This document shows, in pieces, positions 17,192-26,225 of a stretch of DNA of 64,000 nt (its first letter is position 1; the number at the start of each line of letters is the position of its first letter). The notes below the pieces were generated by a model, which saw only the letters and a program-made list of their open reading frames with translations, did not search any database and was not told the DNA's origin. The stretch comes from Sphingobium sp. Z007 (GTDB taxonomy: Bacteria; Pseudomonadota; Alphaproteobacteria; Sphingomonadales; Sphingomonadaceae): positions 1,054,001 through 1,118,000 of the forward strand of contig NZ_FBXK01000005.1 of the NCBI RefSeq assembly GCF_900013425.1, read 5' to 3'. The position numbers and the translations under genes are program-made.

Positions 17192-17551
17192 ATGCTCACT
17201 GGACTGTCGATTCTGATCGTCGAAGACGAGCCTATCATCGCGATGCTGATGGCGCAGGATGTCGAGAAAATGGGCGGCGTCGTTTTGGGGCCATTCGCCA
17301 GCGTTGCAGAAGCGCTGGTGATGCTGGCGGACACCGATATTTCCGGTGCGGTGATGGACGCCAATCTGCTGGATCGGGATATCACCCCGGTTGCGCTGCA
17401 CTTGCTAGACCGGGGCGTGCCATTCGTGATCTACAGTGGCACCGGTCTGCCACCCGCCCTGGCGGCGCGCATTCCCTATGTGCCGCTGGAAATGAAGCCG
17501 GGACAGCCGCTTGATCGGCTGATGGCTATCATGGGTGCCAACGCCGGGTGA
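17192..17551 (+). CDS. Single-domain response regulator
   Basis: 119 residues, receiver domain only. Acidic pair E11/D12 (VEDEP), phosphoacceptor Asp56 (AVMDANLL), Ser82 (YSGTG) and Lys102 (EMKPG) are all in place, so it should be phosphorylated normally. There is no output domain, so it must act through protein contact or as a phosphate relay or sink. No histidine kinase is adjacent. The gene converges on hemA with a 15-bp gap. Its partner cannot be read from the sequence. Confidence 0.88.
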   Translation: MLTGLSILIVEDEPIIAMLMAQDVEKMGGVVLGPFASVAEALVMLADTDISGAVMDANLLDRDITPVALHLLDRGVPFVIYSGTGLPPALAARIPYVPLEMKPGQPLDRLMAIMGANAG

Positions 17552-17566
17552 GCATCCCGCCTTAAC

Positions 17567-18793
17567 TCAGGCGGCCTGACGCGCGGTCTTTTCCAGTTCC
17601 AGACGATCCCAGATTTCCGCCAGCGCCGACACCAGGTCGCGCATCATCTTTTCGTCATGGGCCGGGCCGGGCGTGAAGCGCAGCCGTTCCGTGCCGCGGG
17701 GCACGGTGGGGTAATTGATGGGCTGCACATAGGCGCCATATTCGGCGAGCAAAATATCGCTGATCCGTTTGGCCTTGATCGGATCGCCGACCATCAGCGG
17801 GACGATGTGCGTGACAGACGGCATGACCGGCAGGCCCGCCTCCGCCATCAGGTGCTTGAGCAGCGCGGCGGATGCCTGCTGGCCGTCGCGCTCTTCGCTC
17901 GATGCTTTGAGGTGGCGCACGCTGGCCAGCACGCCGGCGACCAATACGGGCGAGAGGGAGGTGGTAAAGATGAAGCCGGGCGCATAGCTGCGGATCACAT
18001 CGACGATCATCTGGTCGGCGGCGATATAGCCGCCCATGACGCCGAACGCCTTGCCCAGCGTGCCTTCGATAATGGTCAGGCGGCCAGCGACGTCATCGCG
18101 TTCCGAAATGCCGCCGCCGCGCGCGCCATACATGCCCACTGCATGGACTTCATCCAAATAGGTCAGTGCGTTATACTCGTCGGCCAGGTCGCAGATGTCC
18201 GCGATCGGGGCTACGTCACCGTCCATCGAATAGACGCTTTCGAAGGCGATCAGCTTGGGCGCTTCGGGGTCTTCAGCGGCCAGAAGCTCGCGCAGATGCT
18301 CGACGTCATTGTGACGGAAGACGCGCTTTTCACAGCCCGAATTGCGGATGCCCGCGATCATCGAGGCGTGGTTGAGTTCGTCGGAAAAGATGATGCAGCC
18401 GGGCAGCAGCTTGGCGAGGGTGGACAGCGTCGCTTCGTTCGAGACATAGCCCGACGTGAAGAGCAGCGCGGCTTCCTTGCCATGCAGGTCGGCCAGCTCG
18501 CCTTCCAGGTCGATATGATAATGGGTGTTGCCGCCGATATTGCGGGTGCCGCCGGAGCCGGCGCCGACATCGTGCAGCGCCTCTTCCATCGCGGCGACGA
18601 CCTTGGGATGCTGGCCCATGGCAAGGTAGTCGTTGGAACACCAGACGGTGATGGGCTTGGGACCGTTATGACCGTGGAAGCAACGGGCATTGGGATAAGA
18701 CCCGCGATTGCGCAGGATATCGATGAATACGCGGTAGCGACCTTCTTCATGAAGCCGGTCGATCGCCTGCGAAAAGATGTGTTTGTAGTTCAC
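17567..18793 (-). CDS. hemA: 5-aminolevulinate synthase
   Basis: 408 residues. PLP enzyme condensing glycine with succinyl-CoA, the first step of haem synthesis by the C4 route. Key motifs: [36 protein letters not shown] with the PLP-ring Asp, and [13 protein letters not shown] with the PLP lysine. The length is typical of alphaproteobacterial HemA. It is distinguished from 2-amino-3-ketobutyrate ligase by the conserved N-terminus ([12 protein letters not shown]). The 179-bp region upstream holds no clear FNR-type site. Confidence 0.95.
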   Translation of the reverse strand: MNYKHIFSQAIDRLHEEGRYRVFIDILRNRGSYPNARCFHGHNGPKPITVWCSNDYLAMGQHPKVVAAMEEALHDVGAGSGGTRNIGGNTHYHIDLEGELADLHGKEAALLFTSGYVSNEATLSTLAKLLPGCIIFSDELNHASMIAGIRNSGCEKRVFRHNDVEHLRELLAAEDPEAPKLIAFESVYSMDGDVAPIADICDLADEYNALTYLDEVHAVGMYGARGGGISERDDVAGRLTIIEGTLGKAFGVMGGYIAADQMIVDVIRSYAPGFIFTTSLSPVLVAGVLASVRHLKASSEERDGQQASAALLKHLMAEAGLPVMPSVTHIVPLMVGDPIKAKRISDILLAEYGAYVQPINYPTVPRGTERLRFTPGPAHDEKMMRDLVSALAEIWDRLELEKTARQAA

Positions 18794-18972
18794 TACGCTT
18801 CTTCCCGATTGCCCGCGCGCTGATCGTGCCGCTGCGCCTTCCTCTGCCCGATGCCGCGTTTAGCCGCCCAGACCTGCCATTACCAGCGATAACCGCTCGC
18901 AATCTAGGCAGATAGGTGCCTCAATATATCGATCACACAGATCGGCCATTGGACAAATGGCCCACCCCTTCA

Positions 18973-19776
18973 TCAAAGGGCGTCCAGCCGATCGAGGCCA
19001 TAACCCGCCAGAGCGAGGCGTAGCGCATCGACATTTGCGTCGATCCGGGTGAACACCGCGATACCTGGCGCGGCGGTCGCAGGCCATGATTGCCCTTGAG
19101 TCAGGAACGCGATCCGCCGCGCGATGCCCTCGCCGCCATGAACGAATCCCAGGGGGTGCGGCGCGGCGGCGGCGAGTTCCGCCTCCACCAATGGAAAATG
19201 GGTGCAGGCGAGCACGACCATGTCCATCCGGTCGCCGCCCGGCTGGTCGAGCAGGCCCGCCAGCGCATCCCGCGCGATCCGGGGATCAAGCGTTTCGCCG
19301 CGCAGCTTGGCTTCGGCCAGTTGCACGAGCGCGGCCGACCCATAGCGCAGCACGGTGCAGTCGGCGCCATGTTCGGCCGCGAGCCTATCGACATAGGGTT
19401 GGCGCACGGTGGCGTCTGTGCCGAGCACGCCGAAGACGCGGCTTTTGGATAGGAGCGCGGCGGGCTTGATCGCCGGGACCGTGCCGACGACGGGAATGTC
19501 CAGTGCAGCGCGGACATGCTGGAGCGCTATGGTGGAGGCGGTGTTGCAGGCGATGACGGCGAGGCGCGGGCGGTAGCGTTCGACCAACCGTCCAAGCAGC
19601 GCAGGGACGCGCGCGGCGATTTCCGTCTCGCTCTTGGTGCCATAGGGGAAGCCGGCGCTGTCGGCGGCATAGACGATCGGCGCGGTGGGAAGCGCAGCGC
19701 GCGCCGGGGCTAGAATGGAAAGTCCCCCGACGCCTGAATCGAAGAAGAGGATGGGAGCTTCAGATGCGACCGTCAT
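18973..19776 (-). CDS. murI: Glutamate racemase
   Basis: 267 residues. Makes D-glutamate for peptidoglycan. Both catalytic cysteines are visible: VIACNTASTIAL (residues about 74-84) and VVLACTHFPLVEAEL (about 185). The N-terminal FFDSGVGGLSIL with the catalytic Asp is also present. It starts 42 bp after the stop of the small gene upstream on the same strand and may be co-transcribed with it. Confidence 0.95.
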   Translation of the reverse strand: MTVASEAPILFFDSGVGGLSILAPARAALPTAPIVYAADSAGFPYGTKSETEIAARVPALLGRLVERYRPRLAVIACNTASTIALQHVRAALDIPVVGTVPAIKPAALLSKSRVFGVLGTDATVRQPYVDRLAAEHGADCTVLRYGSAALVQLAEAKLRGETLDPRIARDALAGLLDQPGGDRMDMVVLACTHFPLVEAELAAAAPHPLGFVHGGEGIARRIAFLTQGQSWPATAAPGIAVFTRIDANVDALRLALAGYGLDRLDAL

Positions 19777-19818
19777 GGCCGCTGTGTCGCGGCAGGCGGC
19801 GGACGTGTCAACGGGGCT

Positions 19819-20265
19819 TCAGTTCGCGCTGTCCGGCATGTCGTCCAGCAATTTGCGCAGCGCGACCATCCAGGCGTCATGTTGCACTTTGTCCGCTGCA
19901 TCGGGGGAAAGGCGCAGCAGGTCGAGGTCGCTGCGCAATTGCTCGATCCGCTTGACCGCAAGGTCGTGCTTCACGCCATCGATCTTCGTCTTGAGCTGGT
20001 CGACCTCCTCAAATGCTTCGGTCTGCTTCCAGTCCGGTTGCTGCTTCACCAAGAGATCGACCGCATCGAGCAATTTGCCGATTTGCCGGCCATAGCTTTC
20101 CTGCGCCAGGATCGCCTGCTCGGTCTGCGGCGCACTGCTGTTGCTCTCGTTGATCGTCACATTGCCGAAGGACCAGCCGCTGTTGATCGATTGCCATAAT
20201 TTCTGCGGGGCCAGCGCCATGCTGGTCCAGGAGCGGGTGAAAGCGTCGAGCGGCGTGTCGGTCAT
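19819..20265 (-). CDS. Conserved-looking hypothetical protein, helical
   Basis: 148 residues from ATG 20265 (MTDTPLDAFTRSWTS). No signal peptide or membrane segment. The C-terminal half is charged and predicted helical (KTKIDGVKHDLAVKRIEQLRS would fit a coiled coil). I do not recognise the family. It lies upstream of murI and divergent from plsY, so it shares an intergenic region of about 120 bp with the latter. Confidence 0.65.
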   Translation of the reverse strand: MTDTPLDAFTRSWTSMALAPQKLWQSINSGWSFGNVTINESNSSAPQTEQAILAQESYGRQIGKLLDAVDLLVKQQPDWKQTEAFEEVDQLKTKIDGVKHDLAVKRIEQLRSDLDLLRLSPDAADKVQHDAWMVALRKLLDDMPDSAN

Positions 20266-20384
20266 GGACGGCTCCGGCGAGGGTGAAGAGAGCGTAGGAC
20301 CATGACCACGCAAATCAAGCCTTTGGGCATTGCTCCGCGCGGCTGTCACGCTATGGTCGCCGCTACCATTTATCGGCGATTTTC

Positions 20385-20993
20385 ATGACACCTCCCTGGC
20401 TACTTCCTACTTTCCTCCTGGTTCTGGGCTATCTGCTCGGCTCCATCCCCTTTGGCCTGCTGCTGACGCGTTTTACCGGCGCGGGCGACCTGCGGCAGAT
20501 CGGATCGGGCAATATCGGCGCGACCAATGTGCTGCGTACCGGGCGCAAGGGGCTGGCGGCGGCGACATTGCTGCTCGATCTGCTCAAGGGCGCGGCGGCG
20601 GTGTTGATCGGCGCGGCGCTGGTGGATGGCGGCGGGCCGATGGCGGGGGCGATGGCGTTTATCGGCCATTGCTATCCGGTGTGGTTGCGCTTTGCCGGGG
20701 GGAAGGGCGTGGCGACGATGATGGGCGTGGTGACGGCGATGTTCTGGCCAGCGGGATGCATTTTCGCGGCGGTGTGGCTGGCGGCTTTGTTCGGGACGAA
20801 ATGGTCGTCGGTCGGTGGGATGGCGGCGGCGATCAGTGCGCCGGTTGCCATGTGGGCGTTCGGGCGGATCGACCTGGTGCCGGTCGCCCTGGCGCTGGCC
20901 TTGATCGTGCTGTGGCGGCATCGAGCGAATATCGCGCGGCTTGCCAGGGGCGCAGAACCCAAGATCGGCGGGTCGAAGGGCGACGTTGCATAA
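20385..20993 (+). CDS. plsY: Acyl-phosphate:glycerol-3-phosphate acyltransferase
   Basis: 202-residue membrane protein that transfers an acyl group from acyl-phosphate to glycerol-3-phosphate, starting phospholipid synthesis. The three PlsY motifs are present: GSIPFGLLLTR, GSGNIGATNVLR (residues about 40-51) and FAGGKGVATMMG (about 104). Several hydrophobic segments alternate with these loops. No good Shine-Dalgarno precedes the ATG. The stop shares bases with the dprA start (TAATG), so the two are probably translationally coupled. Confidence 0.95.
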   Translation: MTPPWLLPTFLLVLGYLLGSIPFGLLLTRFTGAGDLRQIGSGNIGATNVLRTGRKGLAAATLLLDLLKGAAAVLIGAALVDGGGPMAGAMAFIGHCYPVWLRFAGGKGVATMMGVVTAMFWPAGCIFAAVWLAALFGTKWSSVGGMAAAISAPVAMWAFGRIDLVPVALALALIVLWRHRANIARLARGAEPKIGGSKGDVA

Positions 20994-22075
20994 TGAGCGA
21001 GCGGGAGCGGTTCGACCGGCTGCGGCTCATTCGCTCTCCCCGGATCGGTCCGGTCAGCTATCGGCAATTGCTCGCCCGCTTCGGGACGGCGGGCGAAGCG
21101 TTGCGGGCCATCCCCGATCTGGCGGCACGGGGCGGCGGACGCGCGAGCGTGGCCGATGCGGGCGTGGTCGAGAAAGAGATTGCGCAGAGCCGGGCGCTGG
21201 GTGCGCGCTATCTGTTGATGGGCGATGCCGACTATCCTGTCCTGCTCGACCAGTTCGAGGGCGCGCCGCCTGCGCTGATCCTGCGTGGCGATACCGCCTT
21301 GGCGAGCGGCCAATGCATCGCAATGGTCGGCGCGCGCAATGCGTCGGCCGCCGCGTGCCGCTTTGCACGCACGTTGGCGCAGGATCTGGGGCAGCGCGGC
21401 GCTGTGGTGGTGTCGGGGCTGGCGCGGGGCATCGATACCGAGGCGCATCGCGGGTCGATCGAGAGCGGGACGATCGGCGTCATCGCCAGCGGCATCGATA
21501 TCGCCTTTCCGCCGGAAAACAGGGATTTGCAGGCGCAGGTGGCGGAGCGCGGTCTGCTGGTTACGGAGCATCCGCCCGGCGTCCAGCCGCTGGCGCGCCA
21601 TTTCCCGGCGCGCAACCGGATCATCGCGGGACTCGCGCTGGGGACGGTCGTGGTGGAGGCGGCGCCCAAGTCGGGGTCGCTCATCACTGCGCGGCTGGCT
21701 GGCGAGGCGGGGCGGGAAGTGATGGCGGTGCCGGGATCGCCGCTCGATCCGCGGGCGCAGGGGTGTAATCAGCTGATCCGGGAAGGAGCGATCCTGATCC
21801 AGAATGCCGCCGACGTGCTGGAGGCGGTGGGCAGCATCGATCCGCGCATGGTGCGGCAGGGCAGCTTCGACTTTATCGGGGAACCCGTATCAAGCGATGT
21901 CGCGGCGCAGGAGCGGGCGAGGGTGATCGGGCTGCTGGGGCCGGTATCGGTGCCGATCGACGAACTGATCCGTCAGTCGGGCCTTTCGCCGGCAGTGGTG
22001 CAGACGGTGCTGCTGGAATTGGAGCTGGCAGGCGGGCTGGAACGGCAGGCGGGCGGGCGGGTCAGCCTGCGCTAA
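20993..22075 (+). CDS. dprA: DNA-processing protein DprA
   Basis: 360 residues. DprA protects incoming single-stranded DNA and loads RecA during transformation. The Rossmann-fold core shows VGARNASAAACRFA, VVVSGLARGIDTEAHRGS, HFPARNRIIAGLALGTVVVEA and SGSLITARLAGE. A C-terminal winged-helix-like region follows (VPIDELIRQSGLSPAVVQTVLLELE). An N-terminal helix-hairpin-helix/SAM-like part begins at MSERERFDRLRLIR. The plsY-dprA-topA gene order is common in Alphaproteobacteria. Confidence 0.95.
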   Translation: MSERERFDRLRLIRSPRIGPVSYRQLLARFGTAGEALRAIPDLAARGGGRASVADAGVVEKEIAQSRALGARYLLMGDADYPVLLDQFEGAPPALILRGDTALASGQCIAMVGARNASAAACRFARTLAQDLGQRGAVVVSGLARGIDTEAHRGSIESGTIGVIASGIDIAFPPENRDLQAQVAERGLLVTEHPPGVQPLARHFPARNRIIAGLALGTVVVEAAPKSGSLITARLAGEAGREVMAVPGSPLDPRAQGCNQLIREGAILIQNAADVLEAVGSIDPRMVRQGSFDFIGEPVSSDVAAQERARVIGLLGPVSVPIDELIRQSGLSPAVVQTVLLELELAGGLERQAGGRVSLR

Positions 22076-22107
22076 AAAAATGACAGCGGGGGCGTTGCCG
22101 CCCCCGC
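22074..22107 (-). terminator. Rho-independent terminator for the four-helix protein gene
   Basis: Nine-bp GC stem (22086-22094 with 22099-22107, four-base loop) followed on the - strand by a run of seven T (22080-22074). It ends transcription of the - strand gene at 22125 and slightly overlaps the dprA stop codon. Confidence 0.85.
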
Positions 22108-22124
22108 CGCCTGATATACTGTAA

Positions 22125-22586
22125 TCAGTGTTGCATGCTGTGCTTGATATCGCGCATTTCGTCATGGCCCTGCTTGACCGAGACATAGGCCTGCTCGATC
22201 ACGGCGCGCACTGCCGGGGACAGTTCGCGATCAGCGATCGCATCTTCATATTTCGCCTTGATATGATCCTCACCGGCCTCGACCTCATTGATGATGGCCT
22301 TGTCGTCCTTGCCGGTCAGCGTGGCTTTCAGGTTCAGGAACAGACGATGCGCGCCGGCCAGAACGGTGCCGTCATCTTCGGGGTTGCCGCCAAGATTGCG
22401 CACTTCCTGCTGCAGGCGGGTGACGACCTGGCGGCGCTCCGCCGCGCGGCTGGTGAATAGCGGGGTGAAGCGGTTGCTTTCGCTGTCCTTGGCGGCTTCG
22501 GTATAGCCGTCCGCGCTGTCGAGCGTGGTGGCGATCAAACCGTTGAGCGTGGAAATATCATGGCTGTTGGAATCGGACATCGTCAT
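22125..22586 (-). CDS. PA2169/DUF2383 family four-helix-bundle protein
   Basis: 153 residues, soluble and helical, with the ferritin-like layout of DUF2383 (ISTLNGLIATTLDSADGY; SRAAERRQVVTRLQQEV; EVEAGEDHIKAKYEDAI). Glu/His/Asp residues are spaced as in ferritin-like proteins but a metal site is not certain. Family members are linked with stress responses in Proteobacteria. It is a single gene with its own terminator. The next in-frame ATG, 22580, is an equally possible start. Confidence 0.85.
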   Translation of the reverse strand: MTMSDSNSHDISTLNGLIATTLDSADGYTEAAKDSESNRFTPLFTSRAAERRQVVTRLQQEVRNLGGNPEDDGTVLAGAHRLFLNLKATLTGKDDKAIINEVEAGEDHIKAKYEDAIADRELSPAVRAVIEQAYVSVKQGHDEMRDIKHSMQH

Positions 22587-22861
22587 TCCTGTCTAAATAA
22601 GGGATGTCGCCGGTCGGGGGGGCGTTCCGGCGATGGAGATGAAACTCTGAAGTGCGGCAAAAGTCGCATCGATCGCGGCTGGGTTGATATGCATTAGTGC
22701 GATATTCACGCCTTGGCAGTCGAGCGGTGCTGAGACCGGGACGGGCTGACAAGATACTGGCGTCGGCGCGCCTTCTCCCTTACGCACAGCCCGCTTGACG
22801 CTCGCCGTCGTCGCCTTCCACACTCGCGCGTACACGTGAGAGACTATTTTCCGGGGCCATA

Positions 22862-25450
22862 ATGCAGCTTGTCATCGTAGAATCGCCGGCCAAGGCGAAG
22901 ACCATTGAGAAATATCTGGGCGGCGATTTCCATGTCCTCGCCAGCTATGGCCATATTCGCGACCTGCCCGCCAAGGACGGGTCGGTGGACCCGGACGACG
23001 GCTTTGCCATGTCGTGGGAAAATTATGGCGACAAGGGCAAGCAGCTCAAGGCCATTGCCGACGCGTCCAAGAAGGCGACGCGCCTGATTCTGGCGACTGA
23101 CCCTGATCGCGAAGGTGAGGCGATCAGCTGGCATGTGCAGGAGGTGCTGCGCGCCAAGAAGGCATTGCCTGCGGTCGTAGAACGGGTGACGTTCAATGCG
23201 ATCACCAAGGCGGCGGTGCTCGACGCGATGGCCAAGCCGCGCGCGTTGGACGAGGATTTGATCGACGCCTACCGGGCGCGCCGGGCGCTCGACTATCTGG
23301 TGGGCTTCACCTTGTCGCCGGTGCTGTGGCGCAAGCTGCCCGGCGCGAAGTCGGCGGGGCGCGTGCAGTCGGTCGCGCTGCGGCTGGTGGTGGAGCGGGA
23401 ACGGGAGATCGAGAGCTTCGTCGCGCAGGAGTATTGGTCGGTCGCGGCCGAGATGGAGCAGGGCGGGCAGACTTTCACCGCGCGCCTAGTCCGCTGGAAG
23501 GGCGAGAAGATCGATCGCCTGACCATCGGCAAGGAAGGCGACGCCATGGCCGCGAAGGCGGACGTGGAGGCCGGGCGCTTCACGGTCGATAAGGTCGAGA
23601 CGAAGCCGCTCACCCGCAATCCCCCCGCGCCGTTCACGACGTCGACCTTGCAGCAGGAAGCGGCGCGCAAGCTGGGTTTTTCTGCCAGCCATACGATGCG
23701 GATTGCGCAGCAGCTGTATGAAGACGGCGCGATCACCTATATGCGGACCGATGGCGTGCAGATGGACGGCAGCGCCATTTCCGCCGCGCGCAAGGCGATC
23801 GCGGAACGCTATGACGGCGGTTACCTGCCCGAAAAGCCGCGCCAATATCAGACCAAGGCGAAGAATGCGCAGGAAGCGCATGAGGCCATTCGGCCCACCG
23901 AGTTTACCCGCGACAAGGTGGGCAGCGGCGATCATGCGCGTCTGTACGACCTAGTCTTCAAGCGCGCGCTGGCGAGCCAGATGGCGTCGGCGCGGTTGGA
24001 GCGCACGACGATCGACATGGTCGACGGATCGGGCAGCCACACGCTGCGCGCTACGGGGCAGGTCGTGATCTTCCCCGGCTTCCTGGCGCTTTATGAGGAA
24101 GGTCGGGACGATAGCGACGATGATGATTCAAAGCTGCTGCCGCGGATGAGCGAGGGCGATGCACCGGCGAAGAAGAAGGTGAGCGCCGAGCAGCATTTTA
24201 CCCAGCCGCCACCGCGCTATTCCGAAGCGTCGCTGGTCAAGCGGCTGGAGGAATTGGGGATCGGGCGGCCGTCGACCTATGCTTCGACGTTGCAGGTGTT
24301 GAAGGACCGCGACTATGTGCGGATCGAGAAGAACCGCTTCTTTGCCGAGGAGAGCGGGCGGCTGGTGACGGCGTTCCTGGAGCGTTTCTTCGAACGCTAT
24401 GTGTCCTATGACTTTACGGCGGGGCTGGAAGACGAGCTGGACGAGATTTCCGGTGGCCGTGCGCAGTGGCAGGCGGTGCTGGAAGCCTTTTGGAAGGACT
24501 TCAAGCCCAAGACCGCCGAGGTGATGGAGCAAAAGCCGTCGGACATCACGGCGGCGCTGGACAAGTTTCTGGAGCCGATGCTGTTCCCGCCCAAGGCCGA
24601 CGGCAGCAACCCGCGCGCCTGCCCGCTGTGCGCCGATGGGCAGCTTTCGCTACGGGGCGGCCGGTTTGGTGCGTTCATCGCCTGCTCCAATTACCCTGAG
24701 TGCAAATATACGCGCAAGTTCGGCCAGCCGGGCGGCAAGGATGGCGAGGATACGGGGCCGGAGGTGCTGGGCCAGCATCCAGAGACCGGACAGGATATCG
24801 TCAAGAAGTCCGGGCGCTTTGGCCCCTATATCGAGATAGGCGAGGGCAAGGAGGCCAAGCGCGGGTCGATCCCCAAGGATCTGCCCGATGGCGAATTGAC
24901 GCTGGACTGGGGCGTCAAGCTGCTGAGCTTGCCGCGCGAGGTGGGGCTGCATCCTGAGACGGGCTTGCCGATCATGGCGAATATCGGGCGCTTTGGACCC
25001 TATCTGCTGCATGACGGCAAATATGGGCGACTGTCATCGACATCGGAGATTTTCGAGGTCGGGATGAACAGCGCGGTGGTCAAGCTGGCCGAGGCGGCGA
25101 ACCGGGGGCCGCGCAGCGCCGGGCGCGAGCCGTTGAAGGTGCTGGGCGCGCATCCGCGCACGGAGCTGGAGATCAAGCTGATGGAGGGCCGTTACGGCGC
25201 TTACGTCACCGACGGCACGACCAATGCGACCCTGCCCAAGACGGTGGACAAGGACCAGTTGACGCTGGAGGAAGCTGCGCAGTTAATCGATGCGCGGGCA
25301 GCGGCGGCGCCGGCGAAGAAGGGCAAGAAGAAGGCGGCGCCGAAAAAGGCGGCGGCCAAGAAGCCTGCGGCGAAGAAGGACGGGGACACCGTGAAGAAGC
25401 CGGCTGCCAAGAAGGCCCCGGCGAAGAAGAAGGCAGCGGCCGCGGAGTAG
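22862..25450 (+). CDS. topA: DNA topoisomerase I
   Basis: 862 residues. Type IA topoisomerase relaxing negative supercoils. TOPRIM motifs IVESPAKAKTIEKYL and ATDPDREGEAISWH are at the N-terminus, and the active-site Tyr is in AITYMRTDGVQM (near residue 300). A zinc finger CPLC...CSNYPEC near residue 585 is followed by repeated GRFGPY modules, and the last 45 or so residues are a Lys/Ala/Pro tail resembling histone H1. The 275-bp region 22587-22861 ahead of it is the longest gene-free stretch; I see a TTGACG at 22795 but no convincing -10. Confidence 0.97.
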   Translation: MQLVIVESPAKAKTIEKYLGGDFHVLASYGHIRDLPAKDGSVDPDDGFAMSWENYGDKGKQLKAIADASKKATRLILATDPDREGEAISWHVQEVLRAKKALPAVVERVTFNAITKAAVLDAMAKPRALDEDLIDAYRARRALDYLVGFTLSPVLWRKLPGAKSAGRVQSVALRLVVEREREIESFVAQEYWSVAAEMEQGGQTFTARLVRWKGEKIDRLTIGKEGDAMAAKADVEAGRFTVDKVETKPLTRNPPAPFTTSTLQQEAARKLGFSASHTMRIAQQLYEDGAITYMRTDGVQMDGSAISAARKAIAERYDGGYLPEKPRQYQTKAKNAQEAHEAIRPTEFTRDKVGSGDHARLYDLVFKRALASQMASARLERTTIDMVDGSGSHTLRATGQVVIFPGFLALYEEGRDDSDDDDSKLLPRMSEGDAPAKKKVSAEQHFTQPPPRYSEASLVKRLEELGIGRPSTYASTLQVLKDRDYVRIEKNRFFAEESGRLVTAFLERFFERYVSYDFTAGLEDELDEISGGRAQWQAVLEAFWKDFKPKTAEVMEQKPSDITAALDKFLEPMLFPPKADGSNPRACPLCADGQLSLRGGRFGAFIACSNYPECKYTRKFGQPGGKDGEDTGPEVLGQHPETGQDIVKKSGRFGPYIEIGEGKEAKRGSIPKDLPDGELTLDWGVKLLSLPREVGLHPETGLPIMANIGRFGPYLLHDGKYGRLSSTSEIFEVGMNSAVVKLAEAANRGPRSAGREPLKVLGAHPRTELEIKLMEGRYGAYVTDGTTNATLPKTVDKDQLTLEEAAQLIDARAAAAPAKKGKKKAAPKKAAAKKPAAKKDGDTVKKPAAKKAPAKKKAAAAE

Positions 25451-25452
25451 GG

Positions 25453-26169
25453 TCAGGCGGCGCGCCGCACCTGGTTGCGGCCGCCGGTCTTTGCGGCGTA
25501 CATGGCGAGGTCGGCGCGGTGCAGGCTGGCTTCGATCGGCTGCGACGGATCGCCGGGGCTGAGGCCGATGCTGGCGGTCACGCGCACGATATAGCCGGAT
25601 GCCGCGCGCACCCGCAACGCCTGGATCGACGCGCGGACATGTTCGGCGCGTCGGATCGCCAGGTCGGCGGCGCAATCGGTCAGGCAGACGGCAAATTCCT
25701 CGCCACCCAGCCGGCCGCTCAAGTCGGCCGGTCCCAGCGCCTGCGCGATGGCCGATCCCACCGCATGCAGGACGGCGTCGCCGGTTTGATGGCCATGATC
25801 GTCATTGAAGCGTTTGAAATGATCGATGTCGATCAGCAGATACCAGTTGCCCGGCCGCGCATGCACGCGGCCGGCGCGGTCGAAAAAAGCGTTCCGGCTG
25901 AGCAGGCCGGTCAGCCCGTCCCGATCGGCCAGATAGGCCAGTTCTTCCACCCGCCGTTCGAGTTCGTGGCGGAGCAGCCGGTTTTCTTCACCTTGCCGCA
26001 CCAGCAGGACGCAGACCGGGGTGGAAATGCTGGCCGAACAGAAAATGCCGACACTGAAATAGCGCAGCGGGATGAACATGCCGGGTATCGTCGATACGAT
26101 CGCCATGATGAGGATAGTCCCCATGACGGAGACGCCCACGGCAAAGGCGATTTTCTGCTTCGGTCCCAT
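25453..26169 (-). CDS. Membrane diguanylate cyclase lacking the inhibitory site
   Basis: 238 residues. Two N-terminal hydrophobic segments (to about residue 58), a short coiled linker, then a GGDEF domain with RLGGEEFAVCL, DGLTGLLSRNAFF and IDIDHFKRFNDDHGH. The metal and GTP residues look intact, so it should make c-di-GMP. The RxxD product-inhibition site is replaced by GPAD, so feedback inhibition is probably lost. It lies downstream of era, separated by a perfect palindrome, and its stop is two bases from the topA stop on the opposite strand. Confidence 0.9.
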   Translation of the reverse strand: MGPKQKIAFAVGVSVMGTILIMAIVSTIPGMFIPLRYFSVGIFCSASISTPVCVLLVRQGEENRLLRHELERRVEELAYLADRDGLTGLLSRNAFFDRAGRVHARPGNWYLLIDIDHFKRFNDDHGHQTGDAVLHAVGSAIAQALGPADLSGRLGGEEFAVCLTDCAADLAIRRAEHVRASIQALRVRAASGYIVRVTASIGLSPGDPSQPIEASLHRADLAMYAAKTGGRNQVRRAA

Positions 26170-26182
26170 GGACGGACCCGTA

Positions 26183-26219
26183 ACGACATAAGGTAAAGGA
26201 TGACTTTACCTTATGTCGT
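26183..26219. repeat. Perfect 16-bp AT-rich inverted repeat between era and the cyclase gene
   Basis: Bases 26183-26198 are the exact reverse complement of 26204-26219, loop GATGA. It starts six bases after the era stop and ends 13 bases before the cyclase ATG (both on the - strand). No T-run follows on either strand. It could be an operator, an attenuating hairpin or an mRNA stabiliser. Confidence 0.85.
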
Positions 26220-26225
26220 GAACCT

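Noticed and set aside
18860..19087. 75-codon - strand frame between murI and hemA
   Set aside because: Largely overlaps the end of murI in another frame and has no ribosome site.
22795..22823. TTGACG as a topA promoter
   Set aside because: No acceptable -10 hexamer at 16-18 bases; noted only in the topA entry.
22593..22835. 80-codon - strand frame in the largest intergenic gap before topA
   Set aside because: No ribosome site, no family resemblance, and it would run over the expected topA promoter; left as non-coding.
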